Made by a program: the position numbers and the translations under genes | The notes under the pieces: generated by a model | Database searches by the model: none | Told to the model about the DNA's origin: nothing | Seen by the model: only the letters and a program-made list of their open reading frames with translations | Shown: in pieces, positions 32,005-43,792 of the stretch | Layout of the letters: each line of letters starts with the position of its first letter | Position numbering within the stretch: position 1 is the stretch's first letter | NCBI GenBank assembly: GCA_030062745.1 | Contig: CP099843.1 | Coordinates: 4,093,001 to 4,157,000 of the forward strand | Direction of reading: 5' to 3' | Source of the DNA: Capitulum mitella | Lineage: Eukaryota; Arthropoda; Thecostraca; Pollicipedomorpha; Pollicipedidae | Length of the DNA stretch: 64,000 nucleotides

Positions 32005-34840
32005 GTGTTATCACCCGGAACGTGAGTGAAAAAAGATACACTCATTGCCAGTGTAAGTTGCTGTACTCTAGAAAGGTGAAAATTTCAAGTGTTAAACTTC
32101 GTTAGAATGTTAATCAGAAGACGTTACTCTCATTAAATGTGTTGGTGCCCGGTGTGATGCACGCGGAAGCTATTGGTTTACACCCTGGATGGGGATAAGA
32201 AAACACCGTACCTGAGCAGCAAAAACGACACCGGATCAGCGCCACCCATATCACACGTTAACACTCAGAATGGGTGTGAAAAAGTTCTCAGTGCACGGTA
32301 CCTCAGTTGAAATGTTCGAATAGTTTTCGAATGCAAATTTAAGAAGGCTTGTTATCAATTAGTTGTTGCGTTGCGAATCTCACAAAAGGAACAATAAAAC
32401 TTGTGCGTAACCCGTCGCCAGGAGCTCGGGGTACATCGTGCTCGAGGCAGCTAACTACTCTATTGTTGGAGGTGTGGCGTGGCCACGCGAATTTTCACTC
32501 GCAGTTCCCACATCCATCTTTCCTTTCACCCGAGATAATGAAGACGGACCTGGCTAAGGTAAAGGCAACGCGATCGATTGAGCATGTCATCTTCCCATGC
32601 GCGCTGTTTCTCTTCGCAAGGGTTTTGTATTTACCAAACTGTTACTGGTTGCACAGAAAGCACCGAGCCAAGGTCGTCTCCCACCATTCATGCAAAGACA
32701 TTTTTCTCAACCAGCGCTCTTCTACCTGTTGCTGACACCATTAGACATAAGCCTGTTTTATTCTTCTTCGAATGAATAGTATGCTGCACGTCAGAAGGGA
32801 TAAGGGAGGGAAGCAGTGCCAATACGTACAATTTCATTATATAACGGCAGTGATTATAATAAACTTCACGTAACACTGACGTGGTTAAACCACCTGAAAA
32901 CGCTCTCGACACGCACTGTTAGGCCCACACGAGGCTACTCTAACTTCTCCACCTTCACATAAATGGGCTCAAATGCAGCGAACAAGCCCGTGCCTTTCTT
33001 CAGAATCATTTGCGTCTTCTCCGTGGCCGAGATGCGGTACCGTTTCAGCATGGTGGCCAGCACGTACTTGCATTCGACCATGGCCAGACGGACGCCAATA
33101 CAGGCGCGCGGACCCAGTCCGAACGGCATCCAGTTGTACTGGCCGAGCGAGCGGCTCTGCTCGCCCAGCCAGCGGTCCGGCAAGAACTTCTCCGGATCGG
33201 GAAACACCTCCGGGTCCATGTGGAGGGGCCAGACGGGTACCATCACCTCCGTGCCGGCCGGAATGCGCAGGCCGTTGTATTCCCAGTCGCGCGTGCACAG
33301 ACGGAAGTGGCGCGAGATCAAGCTGTTGACGCGTAGCGTCTCCTGCACCACGGCCTCCAGAAGCGGCATCTGCAGCAGCGAGTCATAGGTCACATCGCCG
33401 CCCGCGCCGTCGATCTCGTCAATCACACGATCGATAACGTTCGGGTTCTTCGCCAGGAAGTAGCAGGCCAGGGACAACGTGGTACCAGTCGTGTCGTAAG
33501 CAGCCATGAGCATTTCGGCACCCTGCAGCAGCAACAGGTTCTCGTCGATCTTGAGGTCGCGGAACTCCTTGGTCGGCACTTTGTTGTCGATGGCGTCCAT
33601 GAGGATGCCGACCAGGTCAGGTCTGTCGATGCCTTCTGCCCGGCGCTCCTTCACCGACCGCCGCAGCAGCTCCATGAAGTATTTTATCGGCGGTGTGATG
33701 ATCTTGCCGAGCATGTAGCTGTTGATGCTCGGGAAAAACGCCATCAGCGCGCCTATCACGGAATCGCTCATGTCGAATCCGCCGAACGCGGAGGCGTTCT
33801 TGACGAAAACACTCTCTGTGTCGCCAATGTTTGGTACCTTCATTCCGAACGAAAACTGCGCCATGACGTCGAGAACCATAGGCCCAAACACGTCGTCTTT
33901 GATTTTCAGAACGGGATCCTTCCGCAGCTTTGCATCCATCCGTTTGAACGCATCATCGGCACATTGCTTCATCGTCGGCATCATCGCCTTCAGCTTGGCG
34001 CCAGACACCAGGGCTGGTGACAGCACGCCTCGCACCAGCTTCCAGCGCTCACCTTTCAGCACGTCGAGCATGTCGCGTCCAAGCTCGAAATCAAGGAAGT
34101 TCGGTCGGTCGGTGAAGTGATCGAAGTCCCTGATCAAGATGCGTTTGGCGGTCTCCACGTCAGACACGAAAACCTGAGGAGTCATGCCTTCGTACTGACC
34201 CCAAATACCACCAAAGCGCTTGGCGTTTCGGATATCCTCCTTGGCGCCGTATATCTTCCACGGTCGAGGTATGCTGCCCACGAACGGGTACGGCTTGATC
34301 ACGGGGATGCCAAGCTTCTCGAGAGTGCCGTGCGTGCGGGTGCCGTACTTGTACAGCAGCACCACCACAATCGCCAACAGCAGCGGCAGCAGCACGATCA
34401 GCGCCATCGCGACGTGGCGTAGTGCGAGCGGCCCGAGTACTGGCCGCAGCGGCGACGGCCGATACACTGAGGTCTGATGCCGAGCCTGTGCAGCCCCGCC
34501 AGATGTAAACAGAGCTTGTCCTGGGCGAGCCGTCTGAAGGTCAGCGAGAAGCTGATTGGAAGATGGCTGCCGCTGAACGGCGCTATGCTCCGCGCCTGCT
34601 GCCAGGTGCGGACGCACTGTTTCATAACTCTGAGGGGCCTAATAGCAGGCTGGTGCTCTATTCATTTGGATGAATAAGTCGGTTCCTAACTTGGTCCGCT
34701 ACGTAATTCACGAGTGCACATTTACCTTGCGTACGTGCTACGACATCGATTAAGAACAAGGTATCATTCTTGTTTGCTCTATTAAATCTTTCAGTACAGT
34801 CCAGGAGTGCCAGTCTGTTTCGCAGAGACTTTGGCCTTTA
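32005..34840. repeat. Segmental duplication, copy 2 (contains P450 B)
   Basis: Counterpart of 22345-25195 in the same orientation. Flanks match with many small differences; the coding region matches at about 96% at protein level. A probable AATAAA signal for the P450 gene (TTTATT on the plus strand) lies at 32757-32762, about 175 bp past the stop codon; the matching position in copy 1 is changed. Confidence 0.9.
32935..34407 (-). CDS. Cytochrome P450 (CYP3-clan-like), gene B
   Basis: An intact intronless 490-residue paralogue of gene A. I use the ATG at 34405-34407, giving the same MALIVLLPLL anchor as gene A. The frame is open for another 70 codons upstream, but that part is not conserved in gene A. 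All catalytic motifs are kept: AAYDTT (302-307), ExxR (356-359), PDRW (410-413) and FGLGPRACIG with Cys436. By eye it differs from gene A at about 21 of 490 residues. Twelve of these fall between residues 200 and 241, the F-G region expected to hold substrate-recognition sites 2 and 3, while the first 92 residues are identical. This suggests a recent duplicate with altered substrate range; the change in function is inference. Confidence 0.97.
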   Translation of the reverse strand: MALIVLLPLLLAIVVVLLYKYGTRTHGTLEKLGIPVIKPYPFVGSIPRPWKIYGAKEDIRNAKRFGGIWGQYEGMTPQVFVSDVETAKRILIRDFDHFTDRPNFLDFELGRDMLDVLKGERWKLVRGVLSPALVSGAKLKAMMPTMKQCADDAFKRMDAKLRKDPVLKIKDDVFGPMVLDVMAQFSFGMKVPNIGDTESVFVKNASAFGGFDMSDSVIGALMAFFPSINSYMLGKIITPPIKYFMELLRRSVKERRAEGIDRPDLVGILMDAIDNKVPTKEFRDLKIDENLLLLQGAEMLMAAYDTTGTTLSLACYFLAKNPNVIDRVIDEIDGAGGDVTYDSLLQMPLLEAVVQETLRVNSLISRHFRLCTRDWEYNGLRIPAGTEVMVPVWPLHMDPEVFPDPEKFLPDRWLGEQSRSLGQYNWMPFGLGPRACIGVRLAMVECKYVLATMLKRYRISATEKTQMILKKGTGLFAAFEPIYVKVEKLE

Positions 34841-36432
34841 CCGTAACCACTGAGGTTCGCGCATGTCTTCACGTCTATCACCCGAAAGCGTCATGTCAGT
34901 GTCCACGAAACTGGCCAGAGACCCAGATCTCCCCTCGCATAAGGTCAATCAAAGGCGGGTCAAAAACAAAAAAAAATGTGGGCGTGAGGGGAGGGGGTAA
35001 TGACAGTGACGTGTCGTTCCTTAGGCTGATGTGAAATTGAAAGAAGAGCTGCCATACCCCGCGCTTGCCTCCCCCATTGCCTTCCTACGGGTACAGACTC
35101 AACACCTCCTCATAAACTGGGGTTTTAACATGGGTCTTATGTGAGATGCTCACTTTTCTGTCTTCCCCAGTTTAAGCATGCACTGGACGCCAATCGGGTA
35201 CGAGATTGTCATCTTCACGTCTAGGAACTGAGACCTTTGGTAAACAAAGGGAAGACCAGGGCATGATGGGCATTGGCTCGGCGGCCGGCAGCCACGCCCA
35301 GCCGTACTCGGTAGGCGCGGACCTAAGGGGGGGGGAGGAGGGCGACGGCGGGCCATGGCTCCCCCTCAGGCCGAGAAGGGGCCCCTCTTAGGCTGGCTTC
35401 GAAGGGGTCCCTCTTTTATTAGATTCCCGGGGTTTTTGTGAAACGTGACTGATTCTTGATGCAGTCAGTGGACCTCTGGGAGGGTTAGATGGGCCCTGAG
35501 ACGCATAGATGGGCCCGTCAAACTCTCAAAGGACCCTGAGACAACAACAGGGCTCCAGCACGGCAGATTGTCCTTGAGACTGCTAGAAGGGTCACAGGAT
35601 CCCTGAGACTGCCAAGATGAGGACTGAGTCCCTAGGACGACACGGGGCCCCTGAAATGCCATAGGGGCTCCGAATGGATTTCACGGACCTATGTGAAACG
35701 CTGGAGGTTCCTGATGCAGTCAGAGGGCCTCCAGGAGGGTTACTGAGACCTTGAACACAGCAAGATGGCGCCTAAGATGGATATAAGGGCCCTTGAAGGG
35801 GCTTCGATATCAAGTTTTTCTCACCACGATGTTGTCGGTGTTTTTACGTTGAACGGTTTGGCTTACTTTACATATACGCCTGACTTGAGAGTCCAACATG
35901 GACACGTCTGACCTCATGCCAGGTGATCCTCAAATATGTATTTTGCATTTCCCGGGTTCAGTGAGAAAACATTTTAGAAAAGGGACTAAGTCAACTGATT
36001 TTTGGGATACGGCCAGATAGATAATCGGGTTCTCTTGCGACATACTGCGCGTAAAGCAAACACTGCAGTTTCTTGCAACAATGCAGCATTTTTACGCCTT
36101 GACTTTTGGCGGTTTTATGCAGACTCCAGCTTAGCAAGTTCATTGGAGAGGTCCATTTGACGTTAGGGGTGGCCAATGTGGAGATATCAGTCTTTGCAAC
36201 GTTGTGCAACATCCCGTGGAAAAATTCCGCATGGGACAAATTGACTTTTAGGGTCAAATAAATGTGCCAGATGGAGGTCACTAGTGTGCTCATGCTGCTC
36301 CGAATTTGAGACCACAAAATTTTGCAATGTTGTATGTGCACGACAACTGAGACAATTCCAAGGGTTTTCTTGTGCCCAAAGCTCCATAGACCAAGCAACA
36401 TACATCGCGCTACTCATTATCACGAACGTCAA
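34841..36432. other. No gene; degenerate tandem repeats at 35460-35800
   Basis: No coding region recognised. At about 35460-35800 a degenerate tandem array repeats 'ccctgagac' with AGGGCCC/GGGGCCC blocks every 30-40 bases. A G-run with GC-rich flanks lies at about 35325. Confidence 0.5.
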
Positions 36433-37063
36433 GAGTTCCTCGACCTCAAAATCGACTAGGACCTGCTGCTGCTGCAGGGTGCCGAAATGCTCATGGCTGC
36501 TTACGACACGACTGGTACCACGTTGTCCCTGGCCTGCTACTTCCTGGCGAAGAACCCGGACGTTATCGATCGTGTGATTGACGAGATCGACGGCGCGGGC
36601 GACGAAGTGACCTACGACTCTCTGCTGCAGATGCCGCTTCTGGAGGCCGAGGTGCAGGAGACGCTACGCGTCAACAGTTTAGTCTCGCGCCACTTCCGGC
36701 TGTGCACGCGCGACTGGGAGTACAACGGCCTGCGCATTCCGGCCGGTACGGAGGTGATGGTACCCGTCTGGCCGTTCCACATGGACCCGGAGGTGTTCCC
36801 CGACCCCGAGAAGTTTCTGCCGGACCGCTGGCTGGGCGAGCAGAGCCGCTCGCTCGGCCAGTACAACTGGATGCCGTTCGGACTGGGTCCGCGCGCCTGT
36901 ATTGGCGTCCGTCTGGCCATGGTCGAATGCAAGTACGTGCTGGCCACCATGCTGAAAAGGTGCCGCATCTCGGCCACGGAGAAGATGCAAATGATTCTGA
37001 AGAAAGGCACGGGCTGCTCGCTGGATTTGAGCCCATTTATGCGGAGGTGGAGAAGCTGGGTAG
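36433..37063 (+). pseudogene. Cytochrome P450 pseudogene, 5'-truncated, inverted
   Basis: Corresponds to residues from about 280 to the C-terminus of genes A and B, on the opposite strand. Sequence upstream of about 36433 is unrelated, so more than half of the gene is missing. An in-frame TAG at 36457-36459 replaces Glu289. A one-base deletion near 37013-37016 (after KKGTG) shifts the frame, after which the original ending (FEPIYAEVEKLG) resumes to a TAG at 37061. The I-helix AAYDTT, ExxR, PDRW and FGLGPRACIG are still readable, so decay is recent. About 450 bp beyond the stop also resembles the 3' flanks of the other copies. Confidence 0.93.
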
Positions 37064-40000
37064 TCTCCTGTGGGCCCAGCAATGCTTATCGAGGACTTTT
37101 TCAGGCGGTTTAACCATGCCAATGTGTTTTCTTCAGGTATCTGCCATTCGTGGGCAATGAAGTCGTCAGTCTTGGAATCTCTTTCCTGGGTGCCGTTGCG
37201 CAGCACACCGTTCGTTTGAAGAATAATACGACGGGCTTACATGGCTGATGCTGTCAGCAACGGCCAGAAAAGCAACAACAACAAGCGCTGGTGTAAAAAA
37301 ATGTCTTCTTTTGCAAGACCATTACCACAAAATATTGGATTGGTGCGTGCTCTCGGACCAGTATCGGGTTGGTACATACAAAAGCTTTACTGTGCCGTAT
37401 GTCCGGGGAAGGTAGCGCAGGTGACAAGATGATATGTTTAATCGATCTCTTTAACTTACCCTCAGCTAGGTCCATCTCTGTTATTTCAGACGAAGAGAAC
37501 GACGACTGTGGGAGTTGCGGGACATATGATCGAGTAGAAATGTGCGTGGCAAAACTACATTTTTATTGGCAAAGCACAGTAGTTATTTGTCACCAAGCAC
37601 CAAATGCTCCTAGATCCTAGCCATGGATTGAGCACAAGGTTTGTTGTTCATGATGCCAGGTGCGCAATTCTGTCTGTAGTCTTACGCCTCGCCTTTTTTA
37701 ACTTTCATTCAGATATTCACTTCGAGGTATGATAAGTCGTTCCATTCCATGTAAATGACGTAAGAGTCTCTCAGTCCTGTTTCTGTTTTAAACTTGTGCT
37801 AACAAGTATATTTCTTTAGAAACAGCACTTTCAGAATAACAACCAAATTAGGCACTCAGGATCATGAGTGTGGGAGCTAAGAGGCCGGAGGCTTCAACTC
37901 CCAATTTTTTTTTTTAGATTTAATATGGATCCCACGGACGTTGACTGGAAAGAACTGACCCAAAATACTTCTCCTCCCCCCCCCCCCCCACTAAAGAAAA
38001 GTTACCGTGGCCGTGCTCAGGATTCTACAAGGCCATCCGGTGTGAAACTTGTAGTGTGAAAAGAGTTATGGTACTGAAATGGTCTTTCAGTGTCATAATG
38101 GTTTTCAATTATGACGCAGAAATGGTGCACCATTTCTTTTCATCAGCGCCGTATACAGGATTTTCCTTAGGTGTGGAAGCCGCTAGACCTTCGATAGGAA
38201 GACCTCCGAACCCAGAGATCTTTTCGTTGGGCATACGAACCAGCAGCGAAGCCGGGATTTTCTCATGTGGCAGGGGGAGGCGAGGTTTTTCGCGGGGTGA
38301 GGGAGAGGCTGCGGTTTCACTGGGCCTTTTCGTGCGACGGCCTGTATTGCATTTGCTTCGTAACGTTGAGCGACGAAGTGAAATTCGAAGCTGCAAGGGT
38401 TCCTCTACAGACGTCCAGTGGCCGTTTTTGGGGCCAGCATAAAGGTAGTTTTTTCAGGACCCCTTTTTCAGACACGCAGGCAGGCAGAGTGCTCCCCTAA
38501 ACGCAGGCAGAGTTCTCTAACAGGACAATAGAGGATCGCTATTTGGACCAGCAGGTTGCCCCTCTATGGACTAACAGGGTGCCATGTTTGCCTGCAGAAC
38601 TGGAAAAAGGGCCCATTTTGAGGCCAGTAGGGAGAATCTAAAAGCCCGTAGGCAGGCCCTTTACTCGCTAGCACGGCCCTTTATAAGCCAACAAGGCAAT
38701 CTTTTCAGGCCCGCAGGGGACCATCTGCAAGGCGCTACAACACTCTTTACAGGCTAGCAGGGGCCTCCGTAACAGGTCTGCAGGGGACCAACTCTGCAGG
38801 TCCGTGGGAGGGCCCTTCACAGGCCGGTAGGAGTCGTCTTTACAGGCCAGACGGGCTTCCTTCACTTGTTTGCAAGAGTCTCTTAGCAGGCCTGGCTGGT
38901 AAGCAGCCTCTTAGAAGAAATGGTTCTTAAATGATGGTGACTCAAGCCTGAGGGACCCCAATGCAGAATTGTCCGGAAACGCTTCCGCGCTCGGCGCGGA
39001 AAGGCCCCGGATCTTTCCTCAAATTTGGTCCCAGTGCTGTGCTAGAATGCTTCAACATTAGAGCCCGCACTAAACAGTGCATGTTGCACGGGCTCTGGGC
39101 TTTACCCTCGATTGCGCCTTACTGGGTTAGCGGCCCGAATTTTAGGCGCAAGTTCATCGCGAAGACAGGAGCGACACGGGCACGCGGTAGCGAGCGTCGC
39201 CCTCTATTTAGGTCAGTTGCCGAGTGACCTGCGGGAAACATGGTGAGCGCCGAGATGACTCCGACGCGCCTTGCCAGCATGGGGAGCGGTGACAGACGCT
39301 CCGCAAACTGAGACATCTACCCACCTTATCGACACAACGTTTCGGACAGAGGGAGCATCGTTCGTGCAAACGGGGATGGGGGTTCCAGCCGAAGGTAAGA
39401 ATTCCACTCACCCTGAGGTCGAGGGAAATAAAATGAAAAAAAAACAACATGATTGGTGTAGCATGTACCTTTTCTTACGCATTCTTTGCATCGCCCGAAA
39501 TGGGGAACAAAATATCATATTAAACGAAAAACAAATATGTGGCGTTTTTTTGCGTATTCTGAACAAAATTCGATTGTTATCAAATGTCTAAGGGTTTGAG
39601 CAAGTGGAGTGCAGTTGAAAAAATAGCATGATACCAGATATCACAGCTATTTTAAAATAGTTTCTTCATGCACCACTACATACGTAAACTTTTCGGAAGG
39701 TGTCCGCACCGCCAGCACCGCTCCATCTACTGGACGGGCAGCTTCGCCAGAGGCTGCATTCCCCTCCATGGGTTTTAACGGTTAGTATGAGGACATGCGC
39801 GTAGTCATTGCTAACCCTTTATTTCTGAAAAGCTGCGTGCTTGGCCGCGTTGGCAGCCCACCACGAGTCGGAACTGGTCTTCAGGTGTCATAAACATCAC
39901 GGCATCTGTGAGATTCAGTAAGCAGACGTTCACTTCGAAGGGCGGAAACCAACAGGCAGCATTCCAAAACGAACCTTATCGGAAACGGAAATAGCGACTC

Positions 40001-41546
40001 ATATCAAACACATATATTCAGTTTCACATTAACATCAACATCCATTTCACGAACTGATAGCCATAGGCAGTTAACGCAACGCATCCCCCGAACAATCCCA
40101 ATGCGACTTGTTCACCGGCCTCAGACTGCTCCGGCCATGTCCGCATATGACTAACCCCAGCGATGATGACAATTCCGACGATTTCGGTGAATCCAGCTGG
40201 AGAGCTTTAGGCATTTGCACACGATGAGTTTTTGCGGCGAGCAAAGTGGGTCATCTGCGAACGGCAGTCAAGTGTCACCGTTCACATCGGAAGTTACATG
40301 ATTGCTCGACAGGAACAGTTTCTTCCATTTATCCATTCACATTCGCATTCCTGCGCAATGCGAATGAAGATAAAAGCGTTTTCACGATATGCCATTTCCT
40401 GATTATTTTGCCATCAAGTGAACGCAATCGCAGTTTGAAAAGTTTCCCATGATATTAACAGTGGCCCGCATTGGGATGGCGATGTCTGCATGGGCTAGCA
40501 GAACGGTGACAGGATCACCAAATACGATAATAAACCAAAAACTTAGGTATTCAGGTGGACAAAAAAGGAAACGGGAAGCGTTCAAGTCGGCAAGTTCACA
40601 GAAAATCCGCCAAGATGGGGCATGGTAAAACACAGTTGATGAGGCAGCCTCACCCTGGCCTGATCTGAGAGACGAGTCTTATCTTGATCTCGCCGAAAGA
40701 GCTGGGGGCCAGTCTCCATCTCATACTGTTCTGTTCGCCACTTTTCTAACAACGGAGAGCGCCAGAATGCGTTCTCCTGACTCTGCCGCGTTTCGTGCCG
40801 CGCGGCGCAGAGGGCGACAGCGCCTTCGACGCCACGTAATACAGCCACCGGCGCAACGAACGAGGTCGCAAGCTACGCCCGGAGCGCACCGCATTCAAAC
40901 AAAACGACGTCAGCCGCTCGCGTCGACGTCGAACACTGCGCCCCGCCATTTCCATCGTCCATTGTCAAGGAGGAGGCCGGTTAGAGTCGCAGCTCCAGTC
41001 GGCCGCCCTTATGAACCCGTCCGACCACTGGGACGTGTCCGCGACCAGCGCCCCCCCCCCTGGCAGCGGCAGGCTGGCGGCCTGGCCGAGGTTTCACCGG
41101 CGCCGACTGTCGGTGGGCAGCTTATCCCGCGTGACGCCACAAAAGCTCGTGGTCGTTGCCACGGGACAGGCACAGATGGGGAGACGTCAGGCAATCACGA
41201 CCATTGACAGCCGAAACTTTCAGGAATGTAAAACAACGTCTGGGAACTGCCAGAATCTTAGGTCCAGTAAATGATGACAAGAACGATTATTTAACGGCAT
41301 TTTACGAGAAAATACAACAAAATTAATGAAAAATCGGGACCAAACGGCGGAATTAAAGTTTCTCCCCTCATCTTTCCATCGAAGACCTCTTGCTCTTACT
41401 AACAATTTCTGTGACCTTGCTGTTACCAACATCAGCTGGACCACTTGCAAACGCTGTCCCCCCCGACGATAACTCGAACGGAGCCTACAGCCGCCACCGC
41501 CAGGGGAGCGCCGGCGGCCCGGGCACGCGGCCCGCTGGCGGCGCGA
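37064..41546. other. No gene recognised; degenerate repeats and a possible 5' exon
   Basis: The first 450 bp are a diverged copy of the P450 3' flank. A degenerate tandem array with 'acaggcc.g.aggg' blocks every 30-35 bases runs at about 38440-38900. At 39202-39393 there is a TATA-like 'ctatttag', a short frame and a strong donor (GAAG|GTAAGAAT at about 39393), which could be a first exon on the plus strand, but no downstream exon was found. The rest shows no recognisable genes. Confidence 0.45.
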
Positions 41547-41772
41547 TCACACGGCGATGGTGAAGTTGCGCTTGATGCCGTTGAGCGTGCAGGCGCGGTA
41601 ATGCTGCTCCTCGTCGCGCGAGGTGACGCCGGGCGGCAGCAGGCGAGGAAGACTGGCGTTGGGCGCCGGACGCGCCGGACCCGGCTGGCCGCCGCCCGGC
41701 CACTCCAGCTCCGGCAGCTCGGCCTCGTGGAAGCTGGCGCGCACCGCCGCCGACCGCCGCTGGCGCTTCCTC
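41547..41772 (-). CDS. DSCAM-like terminal coding exon
   Basis: 226 bp, phase 2 in, ending in TGA at 41547-41549. Reads [28 protein letters not shown], and ends [18 protein letters not shown]. Acceptor gtccaccag. The 3'UTR would run below 41547; I saw no certain polyadenylation signal. Confidence 0.8.
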
Positions 41773-43756
41773 CTGGTGGACGCGAGAAACGGCAGAATAG
41801 GTGGCGCTCGCAACCAGACGCCGCAAGTCGCGGGGAAATGGAGCGAACTCAGGCGGACGTTTTCACGCTGGTGAGTCAAGGTGATTCGTGAAGACCCGCA
41901 TGCGTCTTGCGCTTCCGAGTGGCAACAGATGCAGGAAACGCGATTTCTACGCCCATAAAGCGATTCCCGAGAAACCCCCCGCCCAGACGGCGACAGCCAA
42001 GACGCACCTTCTGCGCGCGTGCGGCGGACTGCGACCCCCGGGCGGGCCGAGACGACGCGTCCGGCCGGCGCGAGGCGAGGAGTCCGTGTCCACGTCCCCT
42101 GGCGAGGCGGCCTCGTCGAACGGCGGCGAGGGCGGCGGCGGCGGCGCGCCGTACCGCCGACACTGATACACCTGCCGCACGGCGCGGAGACGGGTCAGGC
42201 GGCCGGGGGTGCGGGCCGGCAACAGCCGGGACAGCGACACTGAGCCAGACACCAGGTCAACGTGGACCCACTGCTACGCTCTCCGCCGCCCAGTTCGGTC
42301 AGGTCAGGGTCGCACCTCGTTGTGCTGTTTTGCAGTCACGTTTATCCGGGCTTGTTATCCTCGGCCACAACTTGCACTGGCGGTTCTTGCAGTGACTTAA
42401 TGCACGTGATTAGATTAGTCCGGATAATGACCCCGAACAATTTGACTGAAAGCCGGATGGCGCTGTATTTGAAGGACTAAAGCAGACACCTAAAAGTTAA
42501 CAAAACACTTTGCTTACTGACGAAGGCATTCTTAGCCAGGACGAGCTTTAAGGCCCGACGCGGAGTGCGGGCGCCATGTCACTAACCCTGTCCATCTGGA
42601 GCGTCTCGGTGTGGTGAAGCGGCGCCCGAGCGCGGTACTCGGACCCGTCAGCGCCGCGCGGCTCCGGTACCCCGGTCACCATGTACCCCGAGTACGGCCG
42701 GACGTCGGCTGGCGGCTGCCGCAGCGCCATGGGGCCCGGACCGGACACCTGGGGCAGACTCCGCAGTCAAGACCGGACACCTGGGGCAGACTCCGCAGTC
42801 AAGACCGGACACCTGGGGCAGACTACGCAGTCAAGACCGGACACCTGGGGCAGACTCCGCAGTCAAGACCGGACACCTGGGGCAGACTTCGCAGTCAAGA
42901 CCGGACACCTAGGGCAGACTCCGCAGTCAAGACCGGACACCTGGGGCAGACTACGCAGTCAAGACCGGACACCTGGGGCAGACTCCGCAGTCAAGACCGG
43001 ACACCTGGGGCAGACTCCGCAGTCAAGACCGGACACCTGGGGCAGACTACGCAGTCAAGACCGGACACCTGGGGCAGACTACGCAGTCAAGACCGGATAC
43101 CTGAGGACAGACTGTGCAGTCAGGACCGAACACTGGGGACAGACTTCACAGGTCCGGACACCTCGGACAGACCACATAGTCAGGGTCGGATCCCTGGGGA
43201 CAGACTCCACCGACACGACAGGACGCGAGGATAGTTACCTCTGGTCCCTTCGGATTAGAGACATACCTCAGAACCACACAATCCCCTGAGACCACGCCTT
43301 TGCATGCCAGTAGTGCCCGGTGCGAGGTGGAGGCGACACGTACAACAGCCGTTTAATGCAGTAAGCTTATATTAAGAAAAAACGGATAACGCACGACTGC
43401 ATGTAAAGGCGCCTCTCGCCCGGAGAGAGGGCAAGCAGGTCGTCACTCGCCTCCAGCGCGCTGGACGACGTCGGGTTGGCCTTGTAGATGAAGTCGTAGA
43501 CCTGGCGCTGGCCGCAGTCGTCGCTGGAGCCACTGCCGCAGCGGGCGCGGAACGAGGCCGGGTGGCGGCGGTAGCAGAGGCAGCCGGCCGTCACCAGCAG
43601 CAGGCAGCTGACCGCCGACAGCACGGCCGCCAGCAGCGGGCGCACGTACGGCTGCAGGCCGCCGCCGCCTCCGGCCGCGCCGCTCACCTCCAGGTGGCCG
43701 GGCGAGCCGGGCGGCGACCGGCCTGGGCAGAGGACGGGGTGAGAGGAGCTGCCATC

Positions 43757-43792
<36 letters not shown>

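Noticed and set aside
34408-34617. 70-residue N-terminal extension of P450 B
   Set aside because: Not conserved in gene A, lacks signal features, and the methionine at 34407 directly precedes the membrane anchor shared by both genes.
40746-41207. Candidate coding frames on both strands near 40.75-41.2 kb
   Set aside because: Arginine-rich frames typical of GC-rich non-coding sequence; no motif and no splice support.
42611-43289. Two overlapping repetitive plus-strand frames of about 200 codons
   Set aside because: Frames read through the 32-bp minisatellite; they have no family features and lie opposite a phased exon and its intron.
43367-43722. Transmembrane exon as the terminal exon with stop at 43367
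   Set aside because: Kept only as an alternative: three downstream tail exons have good splice sites and agreeing phases, which is hard to get by chance. An ATTAAA at 43352-43357 means it cannot be excluded.
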